From contig CP119326.1 of the NCBI GenBank assembly GCA_029202665.1, positions 62,001 to 126,000 on the forward strand: a DNA stretch of 64,000 nucleotides, in the 5' to 3' direction. The notes under the pieces were generated by a model. The model saw nothing but the letters and a program-made list of their open reading frames with translations. It did no database searches and was not told where the DNA came from. This document shows, in pieces, positions 53,194 to 62,116 of this stretch (positions within the stretch are counted from its first letter, which is position 1; the number at the start of each line of letters is the position of its first letter). The DNA is from Candidatus Brevundimonas colombiensis (lineage in GTDB: Bacteria > Pseudomonadota > Alphaproteobacteria > Caulobacterales > Caulobacteraceae). The position numbers were made by a program, and so were the translations under genes.

Positions 53194-53942
53194 GCGCCTA
53201 TCACGACCGGTTCGCGGGTCGCACGGCCGTCATCACCGGCGGCGCCTCGGGCCTGGGCAAGGCCGCCGCCGCCCGCATCGTCGCCGAGGGCGGCAAGGTG
53301 GTGCTGTGGGATTTGAACGCCGACGCCCTGAAGGCCGCCGCCGATGAAGTCGGGGCCGCCCATGTGATCGCCCTGGACGTCGCCGACGCCGAGGCCGTCG
53401 CCGCCGCCGCCAAAGCCTCGGCCCAGGTGCTGGGCGGCCGCATCGACATCCTGGTCGCCTCGGCCGGCATCACCGGGGCCACCGTGCCGGTGCAGGACTT
53501 CCCGCTGGACAGCTGGCGGCGCGTCATCGACATCAACCTGAACGGCGTCTTCTACTGCTGCCGCGCCATCACGCCTTATATGCTGAAGGCGGGCTACGGC
53601 CGCATCGTCAACGTCGCCTCGGTCGCGGGCAAGGAAGGCAACCCCAACGCCTCCGCCTATTCCGCCTCCAAGGCCGGCGTGATCGGCTTCACCAAGTCCC
53701 TGGGCAAGGAACTGGCCGGCAAGGGCGTCGTCGCCAACAGCCTGACCCCCGCCACCTTCGAAAGCCCCATCCTGGACCAGCTGCCCCAGAGCCAGGTCGA
53801 CTACATGCGCTCCAAAATCCCCATGGGCCGCCTCGGAGAAGTCGACGAAAGCGCCGCCATGGTCTGTTTCATGGCCTCCGAGGAATGCAGCTTCACCACC
53901 GCCTCGACCTTCGACACGTCCGGCGGGCGCACGACCTACTGA
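53190..53942 (+). CDS. 2-keto-3-deoxy-L-rhamnonate dehydrogenase (SDR family)
   Basis: A 250-residue short-chain dehydrogenase with TGGASGLG (16-23), Ser144, Tyr157 and Lys161. It sits between rhmD/FAH hydrolase and the lactonase and matches the LRA5 role: NAD-linked oxidation of the keto-deoxy acid to the diketo acid. ATG 53190 overlaps the preceding stop. Specificity is from gene order; a different polyol or keto-acid substrate cannot be ruled out. Confidence 0.87.
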   Translation: MSAYHDRFAGRTAVITGGASGLGKAAAARIVAEGGKVVLWDLNADALKAAADEVGAAHVIALDVADAEAVAAAAKASAQVLGGRIDILVASAGITGATVPVQDFPLDSWRRVIDINLNGVFYCCRAITPYMLKAGYGRIVNVASVAGKEGNPNASAYSASKAGVIGFTKSLGKELAGKGVVANSLTPATFESPILDQLPQSQVDYMRSKIPMGRLGEVDESAAMVCFMASEECSFTTASTFDTSGGRTTY

Positions 53943-53956
53943 AGCCAGGACACGAC

Positions 53957-54919
53957 ATGGGCGGCTGGATTTTCGGATGTCGGCGCGCCCGTGTCGCGGC
54001 CGGGGCGGCGACGGTCATTCTGGCGCTCGGCGGCCTGCTGTCGCCGGTCGCCCAGGCCCAGACCGCCGACGCCCCACCCAGTCTGGCCCGGGACGATCTG
54101 CTCCAGACGCGAACCTATGGGTTGAGGCCGGGCGAGGACGACGCATCCCTGACCCTGTTCGCGCCACAGAACGGTCGGGGCAGTGGTGCGGCGGTCATCA
54201 TCGCGCCCGGCGGCGGCTATGTGAACCTGGCGGGCAATCTGGAAGGACGGCAGGTCGCCGACTGGTTCGCCACGCGCGGGATCGCCGCCTTCGTGTTGGA
54301 ATACCGTTACGGAGCGGGCCATCCCCTGCCCCAGCCGATCGAGGACGGAGAACGCGCGGTTCGGTTCGTCCGCGCCAACGCCCGCGCCTTCGGCCTGGAC
54401 GCCGACCGGATCGGCCTGATGGGCTTTTCCGCCGGCGGCCATCTGGCGGCCATGACGGTCAGCCTGTCGGATGATGGCGACGCCGCCGCCCCCGATGCGG
54501 TGGAGCGCGTCTCAAGCCGTCCTGATTTCCTGATCCTGGCCTATCCATGGCTTGAGGCGACCCGCCTGAACGCCGAGGGCGGTTCTGAATACTGCCGCTT
54601 CGCCCGCATGGCCCGTTGGGATTGCGACCCTGGGGATTATGTCGCCTATACGCCCCTGCCGGGCGTCGTGGCCAAGGCCCCGCCGACCTTCATCTATCAC
54701 ACCACCGACGACGCCCTTGTGCCGGTGCGGGGTTCCGTCGACCTGTATTCGGCCTTGGCGGGGGCGGGGAAGGACGTGGAGATGCATCTGTTCGCCCACG
54801 GGTCGCACGGCTCGGGCCTGGGCGGCGCCGACCCCGCCCTGACCCTGTGGCCGCAGGCGCTGGACGCCTGGCTGCGGGCGCGCGGTTATTTCAGCAAGGA
54901 GGCGCAGCCCGCGTCATGA
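53957..54919 (+). CDS. Exported alpha/beta hydrolase, esterase type
   Basis: A 320-residue hydrolase with a signal peptide ending near residue 35 (SPVAQAQ). The oxyanion region APGGGY, the nucleophile motif GFSAGG, the late Asp in YHTTDDALVPV and the His in HLFAHGSHGSG give a complete triad. It resembles carbohydrate esterases (acetyl-xylan esterase-like/BD-FAE). Exported and placed inside the rhamnose operon, it probably removes acetyl or feruloyl groups from pectin. It ends with an ATGA overlap with the lactonase gene. Confidence 0.82.
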   Translation: MGGWIFGCRRARVAAGAATVILALGGLLSPVAQAQTADAPPSLARDDLLQTRTYGLRPGEDDASLTLFAPQNGRGSGAAVIIAPGGGYVNLAGNLEGRQVADWFATRGIAAFVLEYRYGAGHPLPQPIEDGERAVRFVRANARAFGLDADRIGLMGFSAGGHLAAMTVSLSDDGDAAAPDAVERVSSRPDFLILAYPWLEATRLNAEGGSEYCRFARMARWDCDPGDYVAYTPLPGVVAKAPPTFIYHTTDDALVPVRGSVDLYSALAGAGKDVEMHLFAHGSHGSGLGGADPALTLWPQALDAWLRARGYFSKEAQPAS

Positions 54920-55818
54920 CGTCCGGTCTTCGCATCATCGATCCTCACGTTCACCTGTGGGACCTGTCGCGCGCCCGCTATGGCTGGCTTCAGGACGATC
55001 CCCTCCCGAACAATCCGGCGGGAGACATGACGCCCATCGCGCACCGGGACTATCTGCTGGACGACTATCTGGCCGATACGGCGGGGTGGCGCGTGGACAA
55101 GATCGTCCATGTAGAGGCCGGTCAGCCAATGGGCCGTCAACTGGCCGAGACCGACTGGCTTCAATCCGTCGCGGACCGCCGCGACTATCCCCACGGCATC
55201 GTCGCCGGAGCCGATCTGCTGGACCCCGATCTGGACGCCCTCTTGGAAGCCCACGCCGCGCGGCCGAACGTGCGCGGCGTGCGCCAGATCGTCTGCTGGC
55301 ATGAAGACCCGCTGAAGACCTACACAGACCGCGATCTGCTGCGCGATCCCAAATGGGTCAAGGGGTTCTCCAAACTGGCCAAGCATGGGCTGTCGTTCGA
55401 TCTGCAGCTCTATCCGTCGCAGATGGCGACGGCGGCCATACTCGCCGCGCGCCATCCCGACATCCCGCTGATCGTCAATCACGCCGGTCTGCCCACCGAC
55501 CGCGACGACATCGGCATGGAACGCTGGCGCACCGGCCTGCGTTTGCTGGCGGCCCAGCCGCAGGTGTCGATCAAGATTTCCGGCCTGGGCATCACCGACC
55601 GCGCCTGGACGCCGGATTCGATCCGTCCCATCGTGCTGGAGTGTATCGACGCCTTCGGGACCGAGCGGGCCATGTTCGCCTCGGACTTTCCCGTGGAAAG
55701 CGTCCACGGGACCTTCGACGCCTTCTATTCCGCTTTCGACGCGATCACGGCCGACTTCTCGGCCGACGAGAGACAACGGCTGTTCGCGGACGCCGCCGAG
55801 ACGATCTACCGCCTCTGA
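54916..55818 (+). CDS. L-rhamnono-lactonase (amidohydrolase family)
   Basis: A 300-residue TIM-barrel amidohydrolase of the COG3618 type. Metal motif HVH (His11, His13), a later Asn-His (IVNHAG) and the ASDFPVE motif (Asp) are seen. Members in sugar-acid clusters open aldonolactones; LRA2 does this for L-rhamnono-1,4-lactone. It is the last gene of the five-gene operon and supplies the substrate for rhmD. 2-Pyrone-dicarboxylate lactonase relatives share the fold, but the context points to rhamnose. Confidence 0.85.
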   Translation: MTSGLRIIDPHVHLWDLSRARYGWLQDDPLPNNPAGDMTPIAHRDYLLDDYLADTAGWRVDKIVHVEAGQPMGRQLAETDWLQSVADRRDYPHGIVAGADLLDPDLDALLEAHAARPNVRGVRQIVCWHEDPLKTYTDRDLLRDPKWVKGFSKLAKHGLSFDLQLYPSQMATAAILAARHPDIPLIVNHAGLPTDRDDIGMERWRTGLRLLAAQPQVSIKISGLGITDRAWTPDSIRPIVLECIDAFGTERAMFASDFPVESVHGTFDAFYSAFDAITADFSADERQRLFADAAETIYRL

Positions 55819-55836
55819 CGCCGCCCGCCGACGGCG

Positions 55837-58572
55837 TCAGGGCCTGAAGCCCAGTCGTGTCACTGCCTCTTCCAGACTGTCGCCGATCAGGGCCAGGTTC
55901 TCGATGGCCGCCAGGCTCCACTGCGCCGCGTCATTGGTGGACACCTGCGCGTCCTCCTGAATGGGACGCAGCACGTCCACGCCGCCGACGGTCGTCGAAC
56001 GCGCGCCCAGCAGCGCCTGCAGCTTGGCCGGGTCCTTGCCCAGGAACTCGTTCCAGGCGCGTTGGGCCAGGGCGGCGTCCTTCTCCTCGTGCGCGGCGAA
56101 GGCGGTGAGGCGTGAGTGGGCTTCGGTCAGCGATCGGCCCCTAGGCGCCTGGCCCAGCAGACCGGCGATCTCGCTGTCCGGCGCATTGTAGTAACGGCAG
56201 TATTCCAGCCAGGCGGCGCGATAGGACGGCACGTCCAGCAAATCCAGCAGCTCGGCGTTCATCTCGGCCACGCCGAACACAGCGTTCAGGTGGGATACGG
56301 CGATATAGTCGCCCTGCCCCTGATAGCGGCCGGTAGCCAGGTCGAACGGCGCCTCTCCGGCGAACCAGCGGCGCTTCAACCCGCCGATGGTGGTCATGCC
56401 ATTGACGATCCGGTCGCGCCAGCGCCGGTCGCCCGTCCGCTCCCATTCCGTCAGCCATGCGGCGATGAAGGCGCCCCACGACGTGCCGAACCCGGACACC
56501 ACCTGCCCCTCGGGCACGGCGCGGCCCGGCGCGGGCGGCAGCTTGCGCGAGATGTCGACGTTCAGAAGCGCATGATCCGACTCGTTCAGTTCGCGCATCA
56601 GGTCGCCGACCCGCTCGTCCGCCGTCAGGAAGTAGTAGATGCGGCGATAGGCGACGTTCGACACGCGCGGCTGTTTGGACGAATCCGACCAGTGCTGCAC
56701 CCCGTGGCGCGTGCCGAACCCCTTGAACCGGCCCAGGTGGTAGACGTCCACCTCGCCCGTGTGGCGCGTCATGGCCTCGGCCAGCTTGAACACATCGGCC
56801 CGGCCCGTCCGCAGATAGCTGGTCCACAGCCACAGGTCGGTCGAAAGCTCGGAATTGTCCCAGGCGTATCCGCCCACGTCGTAGCGCCACATATGACGAT
56901 CCGGGTCGTAGGTATGCATCACGTCGCCATAGGACCAGAAGCCGTACCAGCGCCGCTGATCGACCTCGCGGACGTAATGATCCAGCAGATGGGTCAGACG
57001 GCCTTCCAGCGCCGCGCGGACGGGCGTGGACGCATCCGGCAGGGACCAGTCGCCGAACACCCCCGCCGTGTGCAGGCGGGCCGGTTCGACCGTCAGCCGG
57101 GCCGGATCGGCGATCTGCGCCGCCATGTCTGAGAAGGTCTGATGCGACGGGGTCGCGCCCAGCGCCCACAGGGTCAGCTCGGACGTGCGGGCGATGCCGC
57201 GCGCGTCGTCCCACCCGGCCTCGTAATCCTCATAGGTGATGTCCAGACCGACCAGCTCCTCGGCCGTCGTGTCCATGCCGTTGGCGCTGCGATAGGGGCG
57301 CAGGTCCATGGCCGGCGCCTCGGGCGACCACATCCAGGCCGTCAACTGGGCCGTGTCCGTATGGGCGTTGCGGATGTCCAGCGCGACCGGCGCGCGTTGC
57401 CAGAAGTCCTTCAAGCCCAGGGCGACCCCGCCCGAGACGCCACCGACATAGGCCAGGCCCCGGCTGCGTTTGCCCGCATTGGAATCGATCCAGGCGTGCC
57501 CCTCGCTGGTCCGCTTGCGCAGGGTGAAGCCGTCGGGCGACAGCTGGTTGAAGGCGAAATCGCCCCACTCAGGCACCCACTGCAAGCCGTCGTTCTTCAG
57601 GATGTCGGGCAGGTCGGCGAAGGCCACCGCCCGACCCTCGATCTGGGCCTGACGCACGGCGGCGGTCGGATTGGCGCGGGTGCGCAGGCCCGTCAGGGTG
57701 CGGACCGCCTCGCCCCACACGCCCTCGCCCTCACCGGCGAAACGGATGTGGCGGTTATAGCTGGTATCCGTCATCGGCGTGTCGGCGACGACGCCCAGGC
57801 CACGAATGAAGTCTGTCTTCGGATCGCCGTCGAAGATGAAGCTGTGGACGATCCGCACGGCGTCCGACCCGGCGTAGAAATACAGCCGCACCGACACCGG
57901 CAGCCAGTCGCGCGTTCCGTCCGTATGGACGCCGTCCAGCTTGATCACGGCCCGCACGGGACCGGACTGCTCCACCACCGCCTGACGGATGCGGACGCCA
58001 TAGCGCGAGGATTTCACCGCGCCGCCCGCCTCCAGTTCCGGCTTGTCCTGCGACAGGGCGACCAGCGACAGCTTGCCGACCACGGGCCGACCCGCGCGCG
58101 TGGCGCCGGACACAAGCGCGTCGCCCGACTTGGGCACCCGCCATTCCAGATCGCCGACCGTGACGACGATCTGCTGGCCCTGATCGGCGGCGCGAACCGG
58201 CTGCCTCGGCGCGGCCGGGGCGCCGGGAACCAGCGTCAGACCGTCCATCGCCGCATCGCCCGTCACGGCGTGGGCCGACCATTTCAGCGAGCCGTCGGGC
58301 CAATAGGCGATGGGCCAGGACTGCACCGGCGTCGCACGACCCACGCCGTCACGCACGCCGAACGCCTGATTGGCGCGAAGCGCGCCGCGCGGCCAGGGCA
58401 CGCCGAAGGTCGTTCCGTCCAGATGGGCGGGCTTGTCGCCGTCCAGCCAGCGCAGCGGTGTGGCTGGCGCGGCCTGGCGCGGCGCGGCTATCGCGGCGCT
58501 CGACATGGCCTGGGCCGCCGCAAGGGCGCCGGCGCCCATGAGCAGGTGACGCCGCGAAGGTTGGAACGACAT
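55837..58572 (-). CDS. Exo-rhamnogalacturonan lyase-like protein (PL26/YetA type), Tat-exported
   Basis: A 911-residue protein with a Tat-like signal (SRRHLLMGAGALAAAQAM). The start LRWLDGDKPAHLDGTTFGVPWPRG, the following RIFT-barrel region, and the (alpha/alpha)-barrel section (YGFWSYGDVMHTYDPDRHMWRYD, YDVGGYAWDNSELSTDLWLW, VYHLGRFKGFGTRHGVQHW) match the PcRGLX/YetA family. Its founding fungal member is an exo-acting lyase of PL26. It would trim unsaturated disaccharides from RG-I chain ends. It is convergent with the rhamnose operon (18-bp gap), and a strong terminator separates it from the upstream TBDR. Confidence 0.85.
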   Translation of the reverse strand: MSFQPSRRHLLMGAGALAAAQAMSSAAIAAPRQAAPATPLRWLDGDKPAHLDGTTFGVPWPRGALRANQAFGVRDGVGRATPVQSWPIAYWPDGSLKWSAHAVTGDAAMDGLTLVPGAPAAPRQPVRAADQGQQIVVTVGDLEWRVPKSGDALVSGATRAGRPVVGKLSLVALSQDKPELEAGGAVKSSRYGVRIRQAVVEQSGPVRAVIKLDGVHTDGTRDWLPVSVRLYFYAGSDAVRIVHSFIFDGDPKTDFIRGLGVVADTPMTDTSYNRHIRFAGEGEGVWGEAVRTLTGLRTRANPTAAVRQAQIEGRAVAFADLPDILKNDGLQWVPEWGDFAFNQLSPDGFTLRKRTSEGHAWIDSNAGKRSRGLAYVGGVSGGVALGLKDFWQRAPVALDIRNAHTDTAQLTAWMWSPEAPAMDLRPYRSANGMDTTAEELVGLDITYEDYEAGWDDARGIARTSELTLWALGATPSHQTFSDMAAQIADPARLTVEPARLHTAGVFGDWSLPDASTPVRAALEGRLTHLLDHYVREVDQRRWYGFWSYGDVMHTYDPDRHMWRYDVGGYAWDNSELSTDLWLWTSYLRTGRADVFKLAEAMTRHTGEVDVYHLGRFKGFGTRHGVQHWSDSSKQPRVSNVAYRRIYYFLTADERVGDLMRELNESDHALLNVDISRKLPPAPGRAVPEGQVVSGFGTSWGAFIAAWLTEWERTGDRRWRDRIVNGMTTIGGLKRRWFAGEAPFDLATGRYQGQGDYIAVSHLNAVFGVAEMNAELLDLLDVPSYRAAWLEYCRYYNAPDSEIAGLLGQAPRGRSLTEAHSRLTAFAAHEEKDAALAQRAWNEFLGKDPAKLQALLGARSTTVGGVDVLRPIQEDAQVSTNDAAQWSLAAIENLALIGDSLEEAVTRLGFRP

Positions 58573-58607
58573 GGTCAACTCCCGCCGCCCCAGCGGCGCT
58601 TTACGCT

Positions 58608-58643
58608 AGAAAAAGAAGGGCCGCCGCTCGAAAGCGACGACCC
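58608..58643 (-). terminator. Rho-independent terminator after the rhamnogalacturonan-locus TBDR
   Basis: On the minus strand an 11-bp GC-rich stem (58618-58628 with 58633-58643) closes on a TTCG tetraloop and is followed by TTCTTTTTCT. It lies 16 bp after the TBDR stop, so the PL26 gene downstream needs its own promoter or depends on readthrough. Confidence 0.85.
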
Positions 58644-58659
58644 AGTCCTCGGAGAGATT

Positions 58660-61600
58660 TCAATACTTGTAAGTCGCGCCCAAGAAGAAGCGGCGCCCCG
58701 AATAGCCCCTGTTGATCAGGCGAATGTCGCCTGCATAGGTGCTTTCATCCTCCTCGGTCAGGTTCTTGCCTTCCGCGAACAGCGTCAGCCCCTTCAGGCC
58801 CGGCTTCCACGAAATCTTGCCATCCAGATAGCCCGTCGGCTCCTTGATGATCGGATTGCCCGATTGGTCGGCGGCCGTGACCAGATATTCCGAACGATAG
58901 TTGTAGGCCAGGCGGGCGTTGATCGGTCCACGTTCATACCACAGGGTGGCGTTGTAGCTGGTGCTGGAGAGACCGGGATAGGTCAGCTCCGAACCGTCCA
59001 GCTTGCTGTAAACACCGACATCCGATGCATCCTGATAGGTGAAGTTCACGTCAGCGCCGAAGCCCGACAGCACCCCCGGCAGGAAGGTGAAGGCCGTCTT
59101 GGCCGTCAGTTCGATGCCCGAAATCTTGGCGCCTTCGCCATTGATGTAGCTGTTGTAGTTATAGAGGACGCCATCGCCGAACACGTCTCTCTGTCCGAGA
59201 CTGGTGCGCGATGGAATATAGAAGGTCTGAATGTCCTTGTAGAAGAAGCCGGCCGAGAACTGCGTGTCGCGGTTCGGATACCACTCGAACGACAGATCAT
59301 ACTGCGCCGCCTCATAAGGCTTCAGTTCGGGATTACCGGCGGAGCAGCTGTCCGGTCCGTCTTCCGCCGTGCCGTCATTGGCGTAGTCGATGGTGCAGGT
59401 CATGTCCGGGATCAGGAAGCTATACAGCGGACGAGCCATCAGCTTGGCGTAACCCACCCGCATGTTCAGCTTGTTGTCGATAATCCACGCATTGACGTTG
59501 AAGCTGGGCAGCCACTTTGTGTAATCGCGCGTGTACTCGACCAGGCTGTTCGACACAGTCGCCGTCGACACAACATTTGTCGTCTCGTCTCGGCGTCTTT
59601 CATTGCGCTTGTAGCTGCCCGCCGTGGTGGTCTGGGTATAGACGCGACGCAACCCCAGATTCCCGACCAGATCCAGTCCGAAAATGGGCAGCGCCCAGTC
59701 CAGACGAATGTACTCCGAATCCGTCTTTTCCTTCACCCTGTACGGAATTTGATCATAGGTTTTTCCGTCGTTGCCGACGCCGGAATACAAGTTATCCAGG
59801 TTGAAGTGGCTCGTATCCAGATGCTGGGCGATCGTATTGAAGTCTGGATACATCCAGTTCGATGGCAAAGCCCCGCCGCCGTAATGGAAGTCGGACGGTA
59901 AAGACGTCATCGCTGAACCGAAAATCGAGTTGGAGAAGCCGCGCGACCAATCCTCGGTCGTATTCCAATAGCTGGTCTGATAGGGGTTGCCGTATTTCGG
60001 CGAGGTTTGGTCTGTCGTCGCGCCGTCAATGACCCGAGCAGTCGAGTTGATCGAATTGGCGTAGATGACGATGTCATCATTGGGCAAGAGCGCGTTTGCA
60101 CCAGGATTGATGATGAAGCCGCCGTATCCGTACCCTTGGGCCTGGGCCTGCGAATACCGGCCGCCGAACTTGATATTGGTCAGGAAGGTCGTGCGCGGGT
60201 CAAAATCGACGTCCAGCTTATACTGATCTTCTTTATTGGACGCCTGTGAAGGGCGATACTGGATCTGATACTGGCTGACGGCGGAAGCATCCGACGGTGA
60301 GAAACCCTTGGCGAAGGTGAAGGTCGGCGCCGAGGTGCCGGGCTCCAGGCTTACAACCATGCCAGGCGTGTTGAAACTGACCGAGACGTTGTTCGTCTGG
60401 CTGATCGTTTCGCTCTTGGCGTTGGCGCCCAGGAAATCGACCTTGAAGCGGTCATTGTACCACTTCAGGCCATAGGTGATGTAGTCGGAATCCGCCTCAT
60501 AGCGGAAGTCGCGCGAGGAGATGCTGAACGCAGTATCCCCACCCCGGCCATTCGTGCCCACGCAGTTGCCGACGGTGTATTGGGTGACGTTGTGGTTTGC
60601 ATCCACCACGACGCCTGGGACATTCCCGGCGGTTGAAGCGCTCACGCGCGGACAGGTCGTGCCGACTATGTAGTTCAACCGGTCCAGCGACGTGAAGTCG
60701 GTGCCGTAGTTGATGTCGTTCAGCTGCTGCGTGCGGCGATTGGTCTGATAGGTGACGAAGCCGCGCAGATTGTCGGCGAACTTGTATTCGGCGGTGAACT
60801 CTCCCGAAGTCCGCTCGTCCTCACGCGTCCAGACACGATAGCGCGGCACACGAGGACTATAATCGTACCACTGACTCAGACAGGCCGTCCGCGCATCACT
60901 TGTCTTCAACAGGTTCGCGTCGGGCGTCGCCATCGTCGCACAGCCCGCCTGAGTGCCGACAGCGGCGATATAGTCGTTCACAGCCCGACTATATTCGGGA
61001 TTGTAGTAGCTTGCGGTCTTGTCCGGTGACTTATCAAAATCGGCCAGACGCGCCCACGAGTGGTCGTCGTAGAAGTCGCCGCGTGTCTGGACATTGTCAT
61101 AGGTGACGTTGGCCATCAGGCCCAGACGGCCCTCCAGCAGTTGGGTGGCGCCGAAGAAGCTGGCCCGCGGCGTCCAGTCCGGCAGGGTGTCCAGCTTCTG
61201 GCCTGCCACACTCATGGAGAAGGTGGGCTTGCGGAAGTCCAGCGGACGGCGGGTTTGCACCGACACCGTGCCGCCGATGGCGCCTTCGGTCATGTCGGCG
61301 GTGAAGCCCTTGAAGACGTCGATCGACTTGACGATCTCGGCCGGCAGTTCGCGGAAGTCGTTGGACCGGCCGCCGCCGCCATAGACGTTCAGATTGCCCG
61401 CCGTGGACAGGACGCTGACGCCGTTGATCTCAACCCGGTTCAGGTCGGGCTCCACGCCGCGGATCGACACGGCGTTGCCTTCGCCGAAGTCACGCGACAG
61501 CTGAACCCCGGTGACGCGGCCCAGGGCCTCGCCGACGTTCTTGTCGGGGAACTGGCCGATGTCGTCGGCGACGATGGAGTCCGACACGGTGCTGGCCGAA

Positions 61601-61803
61601 CGCTTGCGGTTCATGGCCGACTGAAGGCTGGAGCGCGTGCCGACCACCACGACTTCATCGACGGTCGCAACCGGGGCGCCCGACGCCTGGGTTTCAGTCG
61701 CCTGTTGCGCGTTCGCGGCGCCGGCGGACGCCAGCATGAGCGCGGCGGCGCCGGCGGTGTACATGAAACGGCGAGCCCGTCGCCCGTTCGACTGTGTCGT
61801 CAC
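58660..61803 (-). CDS. TonB-dependent receptor, probable rhamnogalacturonan oligosaccharide importer
   Basis: A 1047-residue receptor with a GTG start at 61803 behind a GGAGGAGG RBS. The signal peptide ends near residue 33 (GAANAQ), the TonB box DEVVVVG lies at 49-55, and the plug has DKNVGEALGRVTGVQLSRDFGEGNAVSIRGVEPDLNRVEING and MTEGAIGGTVSVQTRRPLDF. The barrel ends FFLGATYKY. No STN domain is present, so control is transcriptional. It is flanked by a PL26-type lyase, a GPH symporter and a GH105-like hydrolase, and a 17-bp element shared with the PL11 and rhmD promoters lies upstream. The ligand is inferred from these neighbours. Confidence 0.9.
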   Translation of the reverse strand: MTTQSNGRRARRFMYTAGAAALMLASAGAANAQQATETQASGAPVATVDEVVVVGTRSSLQSAMNRKRSASTVSDSIVADDIGQFPDKNVGEALGRVTGVQLSRDFGEGNAVSIRGVEPDLNRVEINGVSVLSTAGNLNVYGGGGRSNDFRELPAEIVKSIDVFKGFTADMTEGAIGGTVSVQTRRPLDFRKPTFSMSVAGQKLDTLPDWTPRASFFGATQLLEGRLGLMANVTYDNVQTRGDFYDDHSWARLADFDKSPDKTASYYNPEYSRAVNDYIAAVGTQAGCATMATPDANLLKTSDARTACLSQWYDYSPRVPRYRVWTREDERTSGEFTAEYKFADNLRGFVTYQTNRRTQQLNDINYGTDFTSLDRLNYIVGTTCPRVSASTAGNVPGVVVDANHNVTQYTVGNCVGTNGRGGDTAFSISSRDFRYEADSDYITYGLKWYNDRFKVDFLGANAKSETISQTNNVSVSFNTPGMVVSLEPGTSAPTFTFAKGFSPSDASAVSQYQIQYRPSQASNKEDQYKLDVDFDPRTTFLTNIKFGGRYSQAQAQGYGYGGFIINPGANALLPNDDIVIYANSINSTARVIDGATTDQTSPKYGNPYQTSYWNTTEDWSRGFSNSIFGSAMTSLPSDFHYGGGALPSNWMYPDFNTIAQHLDTSHFNLDNLYSGVGNDGKTYDQIPYRVKEKTDSEYIRLDWALPIFGLDLVGNLGLRRVYTQTTTAGSYKRNERRRDETTNVVSTATVSNSLVEYTRDYTKWLPSFNVNAWIIDNKLNMRVGYAKLMARPLYSFLIPDMTCTIDYANDGTAEDGPDSCSAGNPELKPYEAAQYDLSFEWYPNRDTQFSAGFFYKDIQTFYIPSRTSLGQRDVFGDGVLYNYNSYINGEGAKISGIELTAKTAFTFLPGVLSGFGADVNFTYQDASDVGVYSKLDGSELTYPGLSSTSYNATLWYERGPINARLAYNYRSEYLVTAADQSGNPIIKEPTGYLDGKISWKPGLKGLTLFAEGKNLTEEDESTYAGDIRLINRGYSGRRFFLGATYKY

Positions 61804-62116
61804 TGAAGTTCCTCCTCCGGCCTATGGCCTTATTGTTTGAGCGGAGCCTTCGCAGCCGCCCCCCGGCGGCTTCGTTGCTTGAAGGCTGTGGCGCGAGCTT
61901 CATGGCTCGCCAGTTCGTCTATGGCCGGCCTGCACGCCGGCGCTCATCGCCGGTCGCGAAGACGCGTACCCTCACGCTTTCCCTCCTGCAGGCGGTCCTT
62001 GGCGGACTCGAATTCTCGCTGCGGAACCCGCTATAGCACCGACGACCATTTGTGCCAAATATGAATTTGGTATCTCATATTTTGAGATTTACTGGACGCC
62101 GCTTTAGATTTTTTCG
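61804..62116 (-). promoter_or_regulatory. Promoter, operators and long leader of the TBDR
   Basis: This 313-bp gap holds, on the minus strand, a -35 TTGGCA (62053-62058) and a -10 TATAGC (62030-62035) spaced by 17 bp. The leader to GTG 61803 would be about 220 nt and contains a perfect 7-bp hairpin, AGCCGCC-CCCC-GGCGGCT (61854-61871). Two palindromes lie at or above the -35: CCAAAT-ATGA-ATTTGG (62055-62070), overlapping it, and ATCTC...GAGAT (62072-62088). The second resembles the PL11 and rhmD elements. No ORF is credible. Confidence 0.6.

Noticed and set aside
57142..59901. Very long open frame (919 codons) opposite the PL26 and TBDR genes
   Set aside because: Antisense to two clear genes, low-complexity Arg/Gly/Val/Gln-rich translation, and crosses two gene boundaries. 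It is a by-product of GC-rich codon use.
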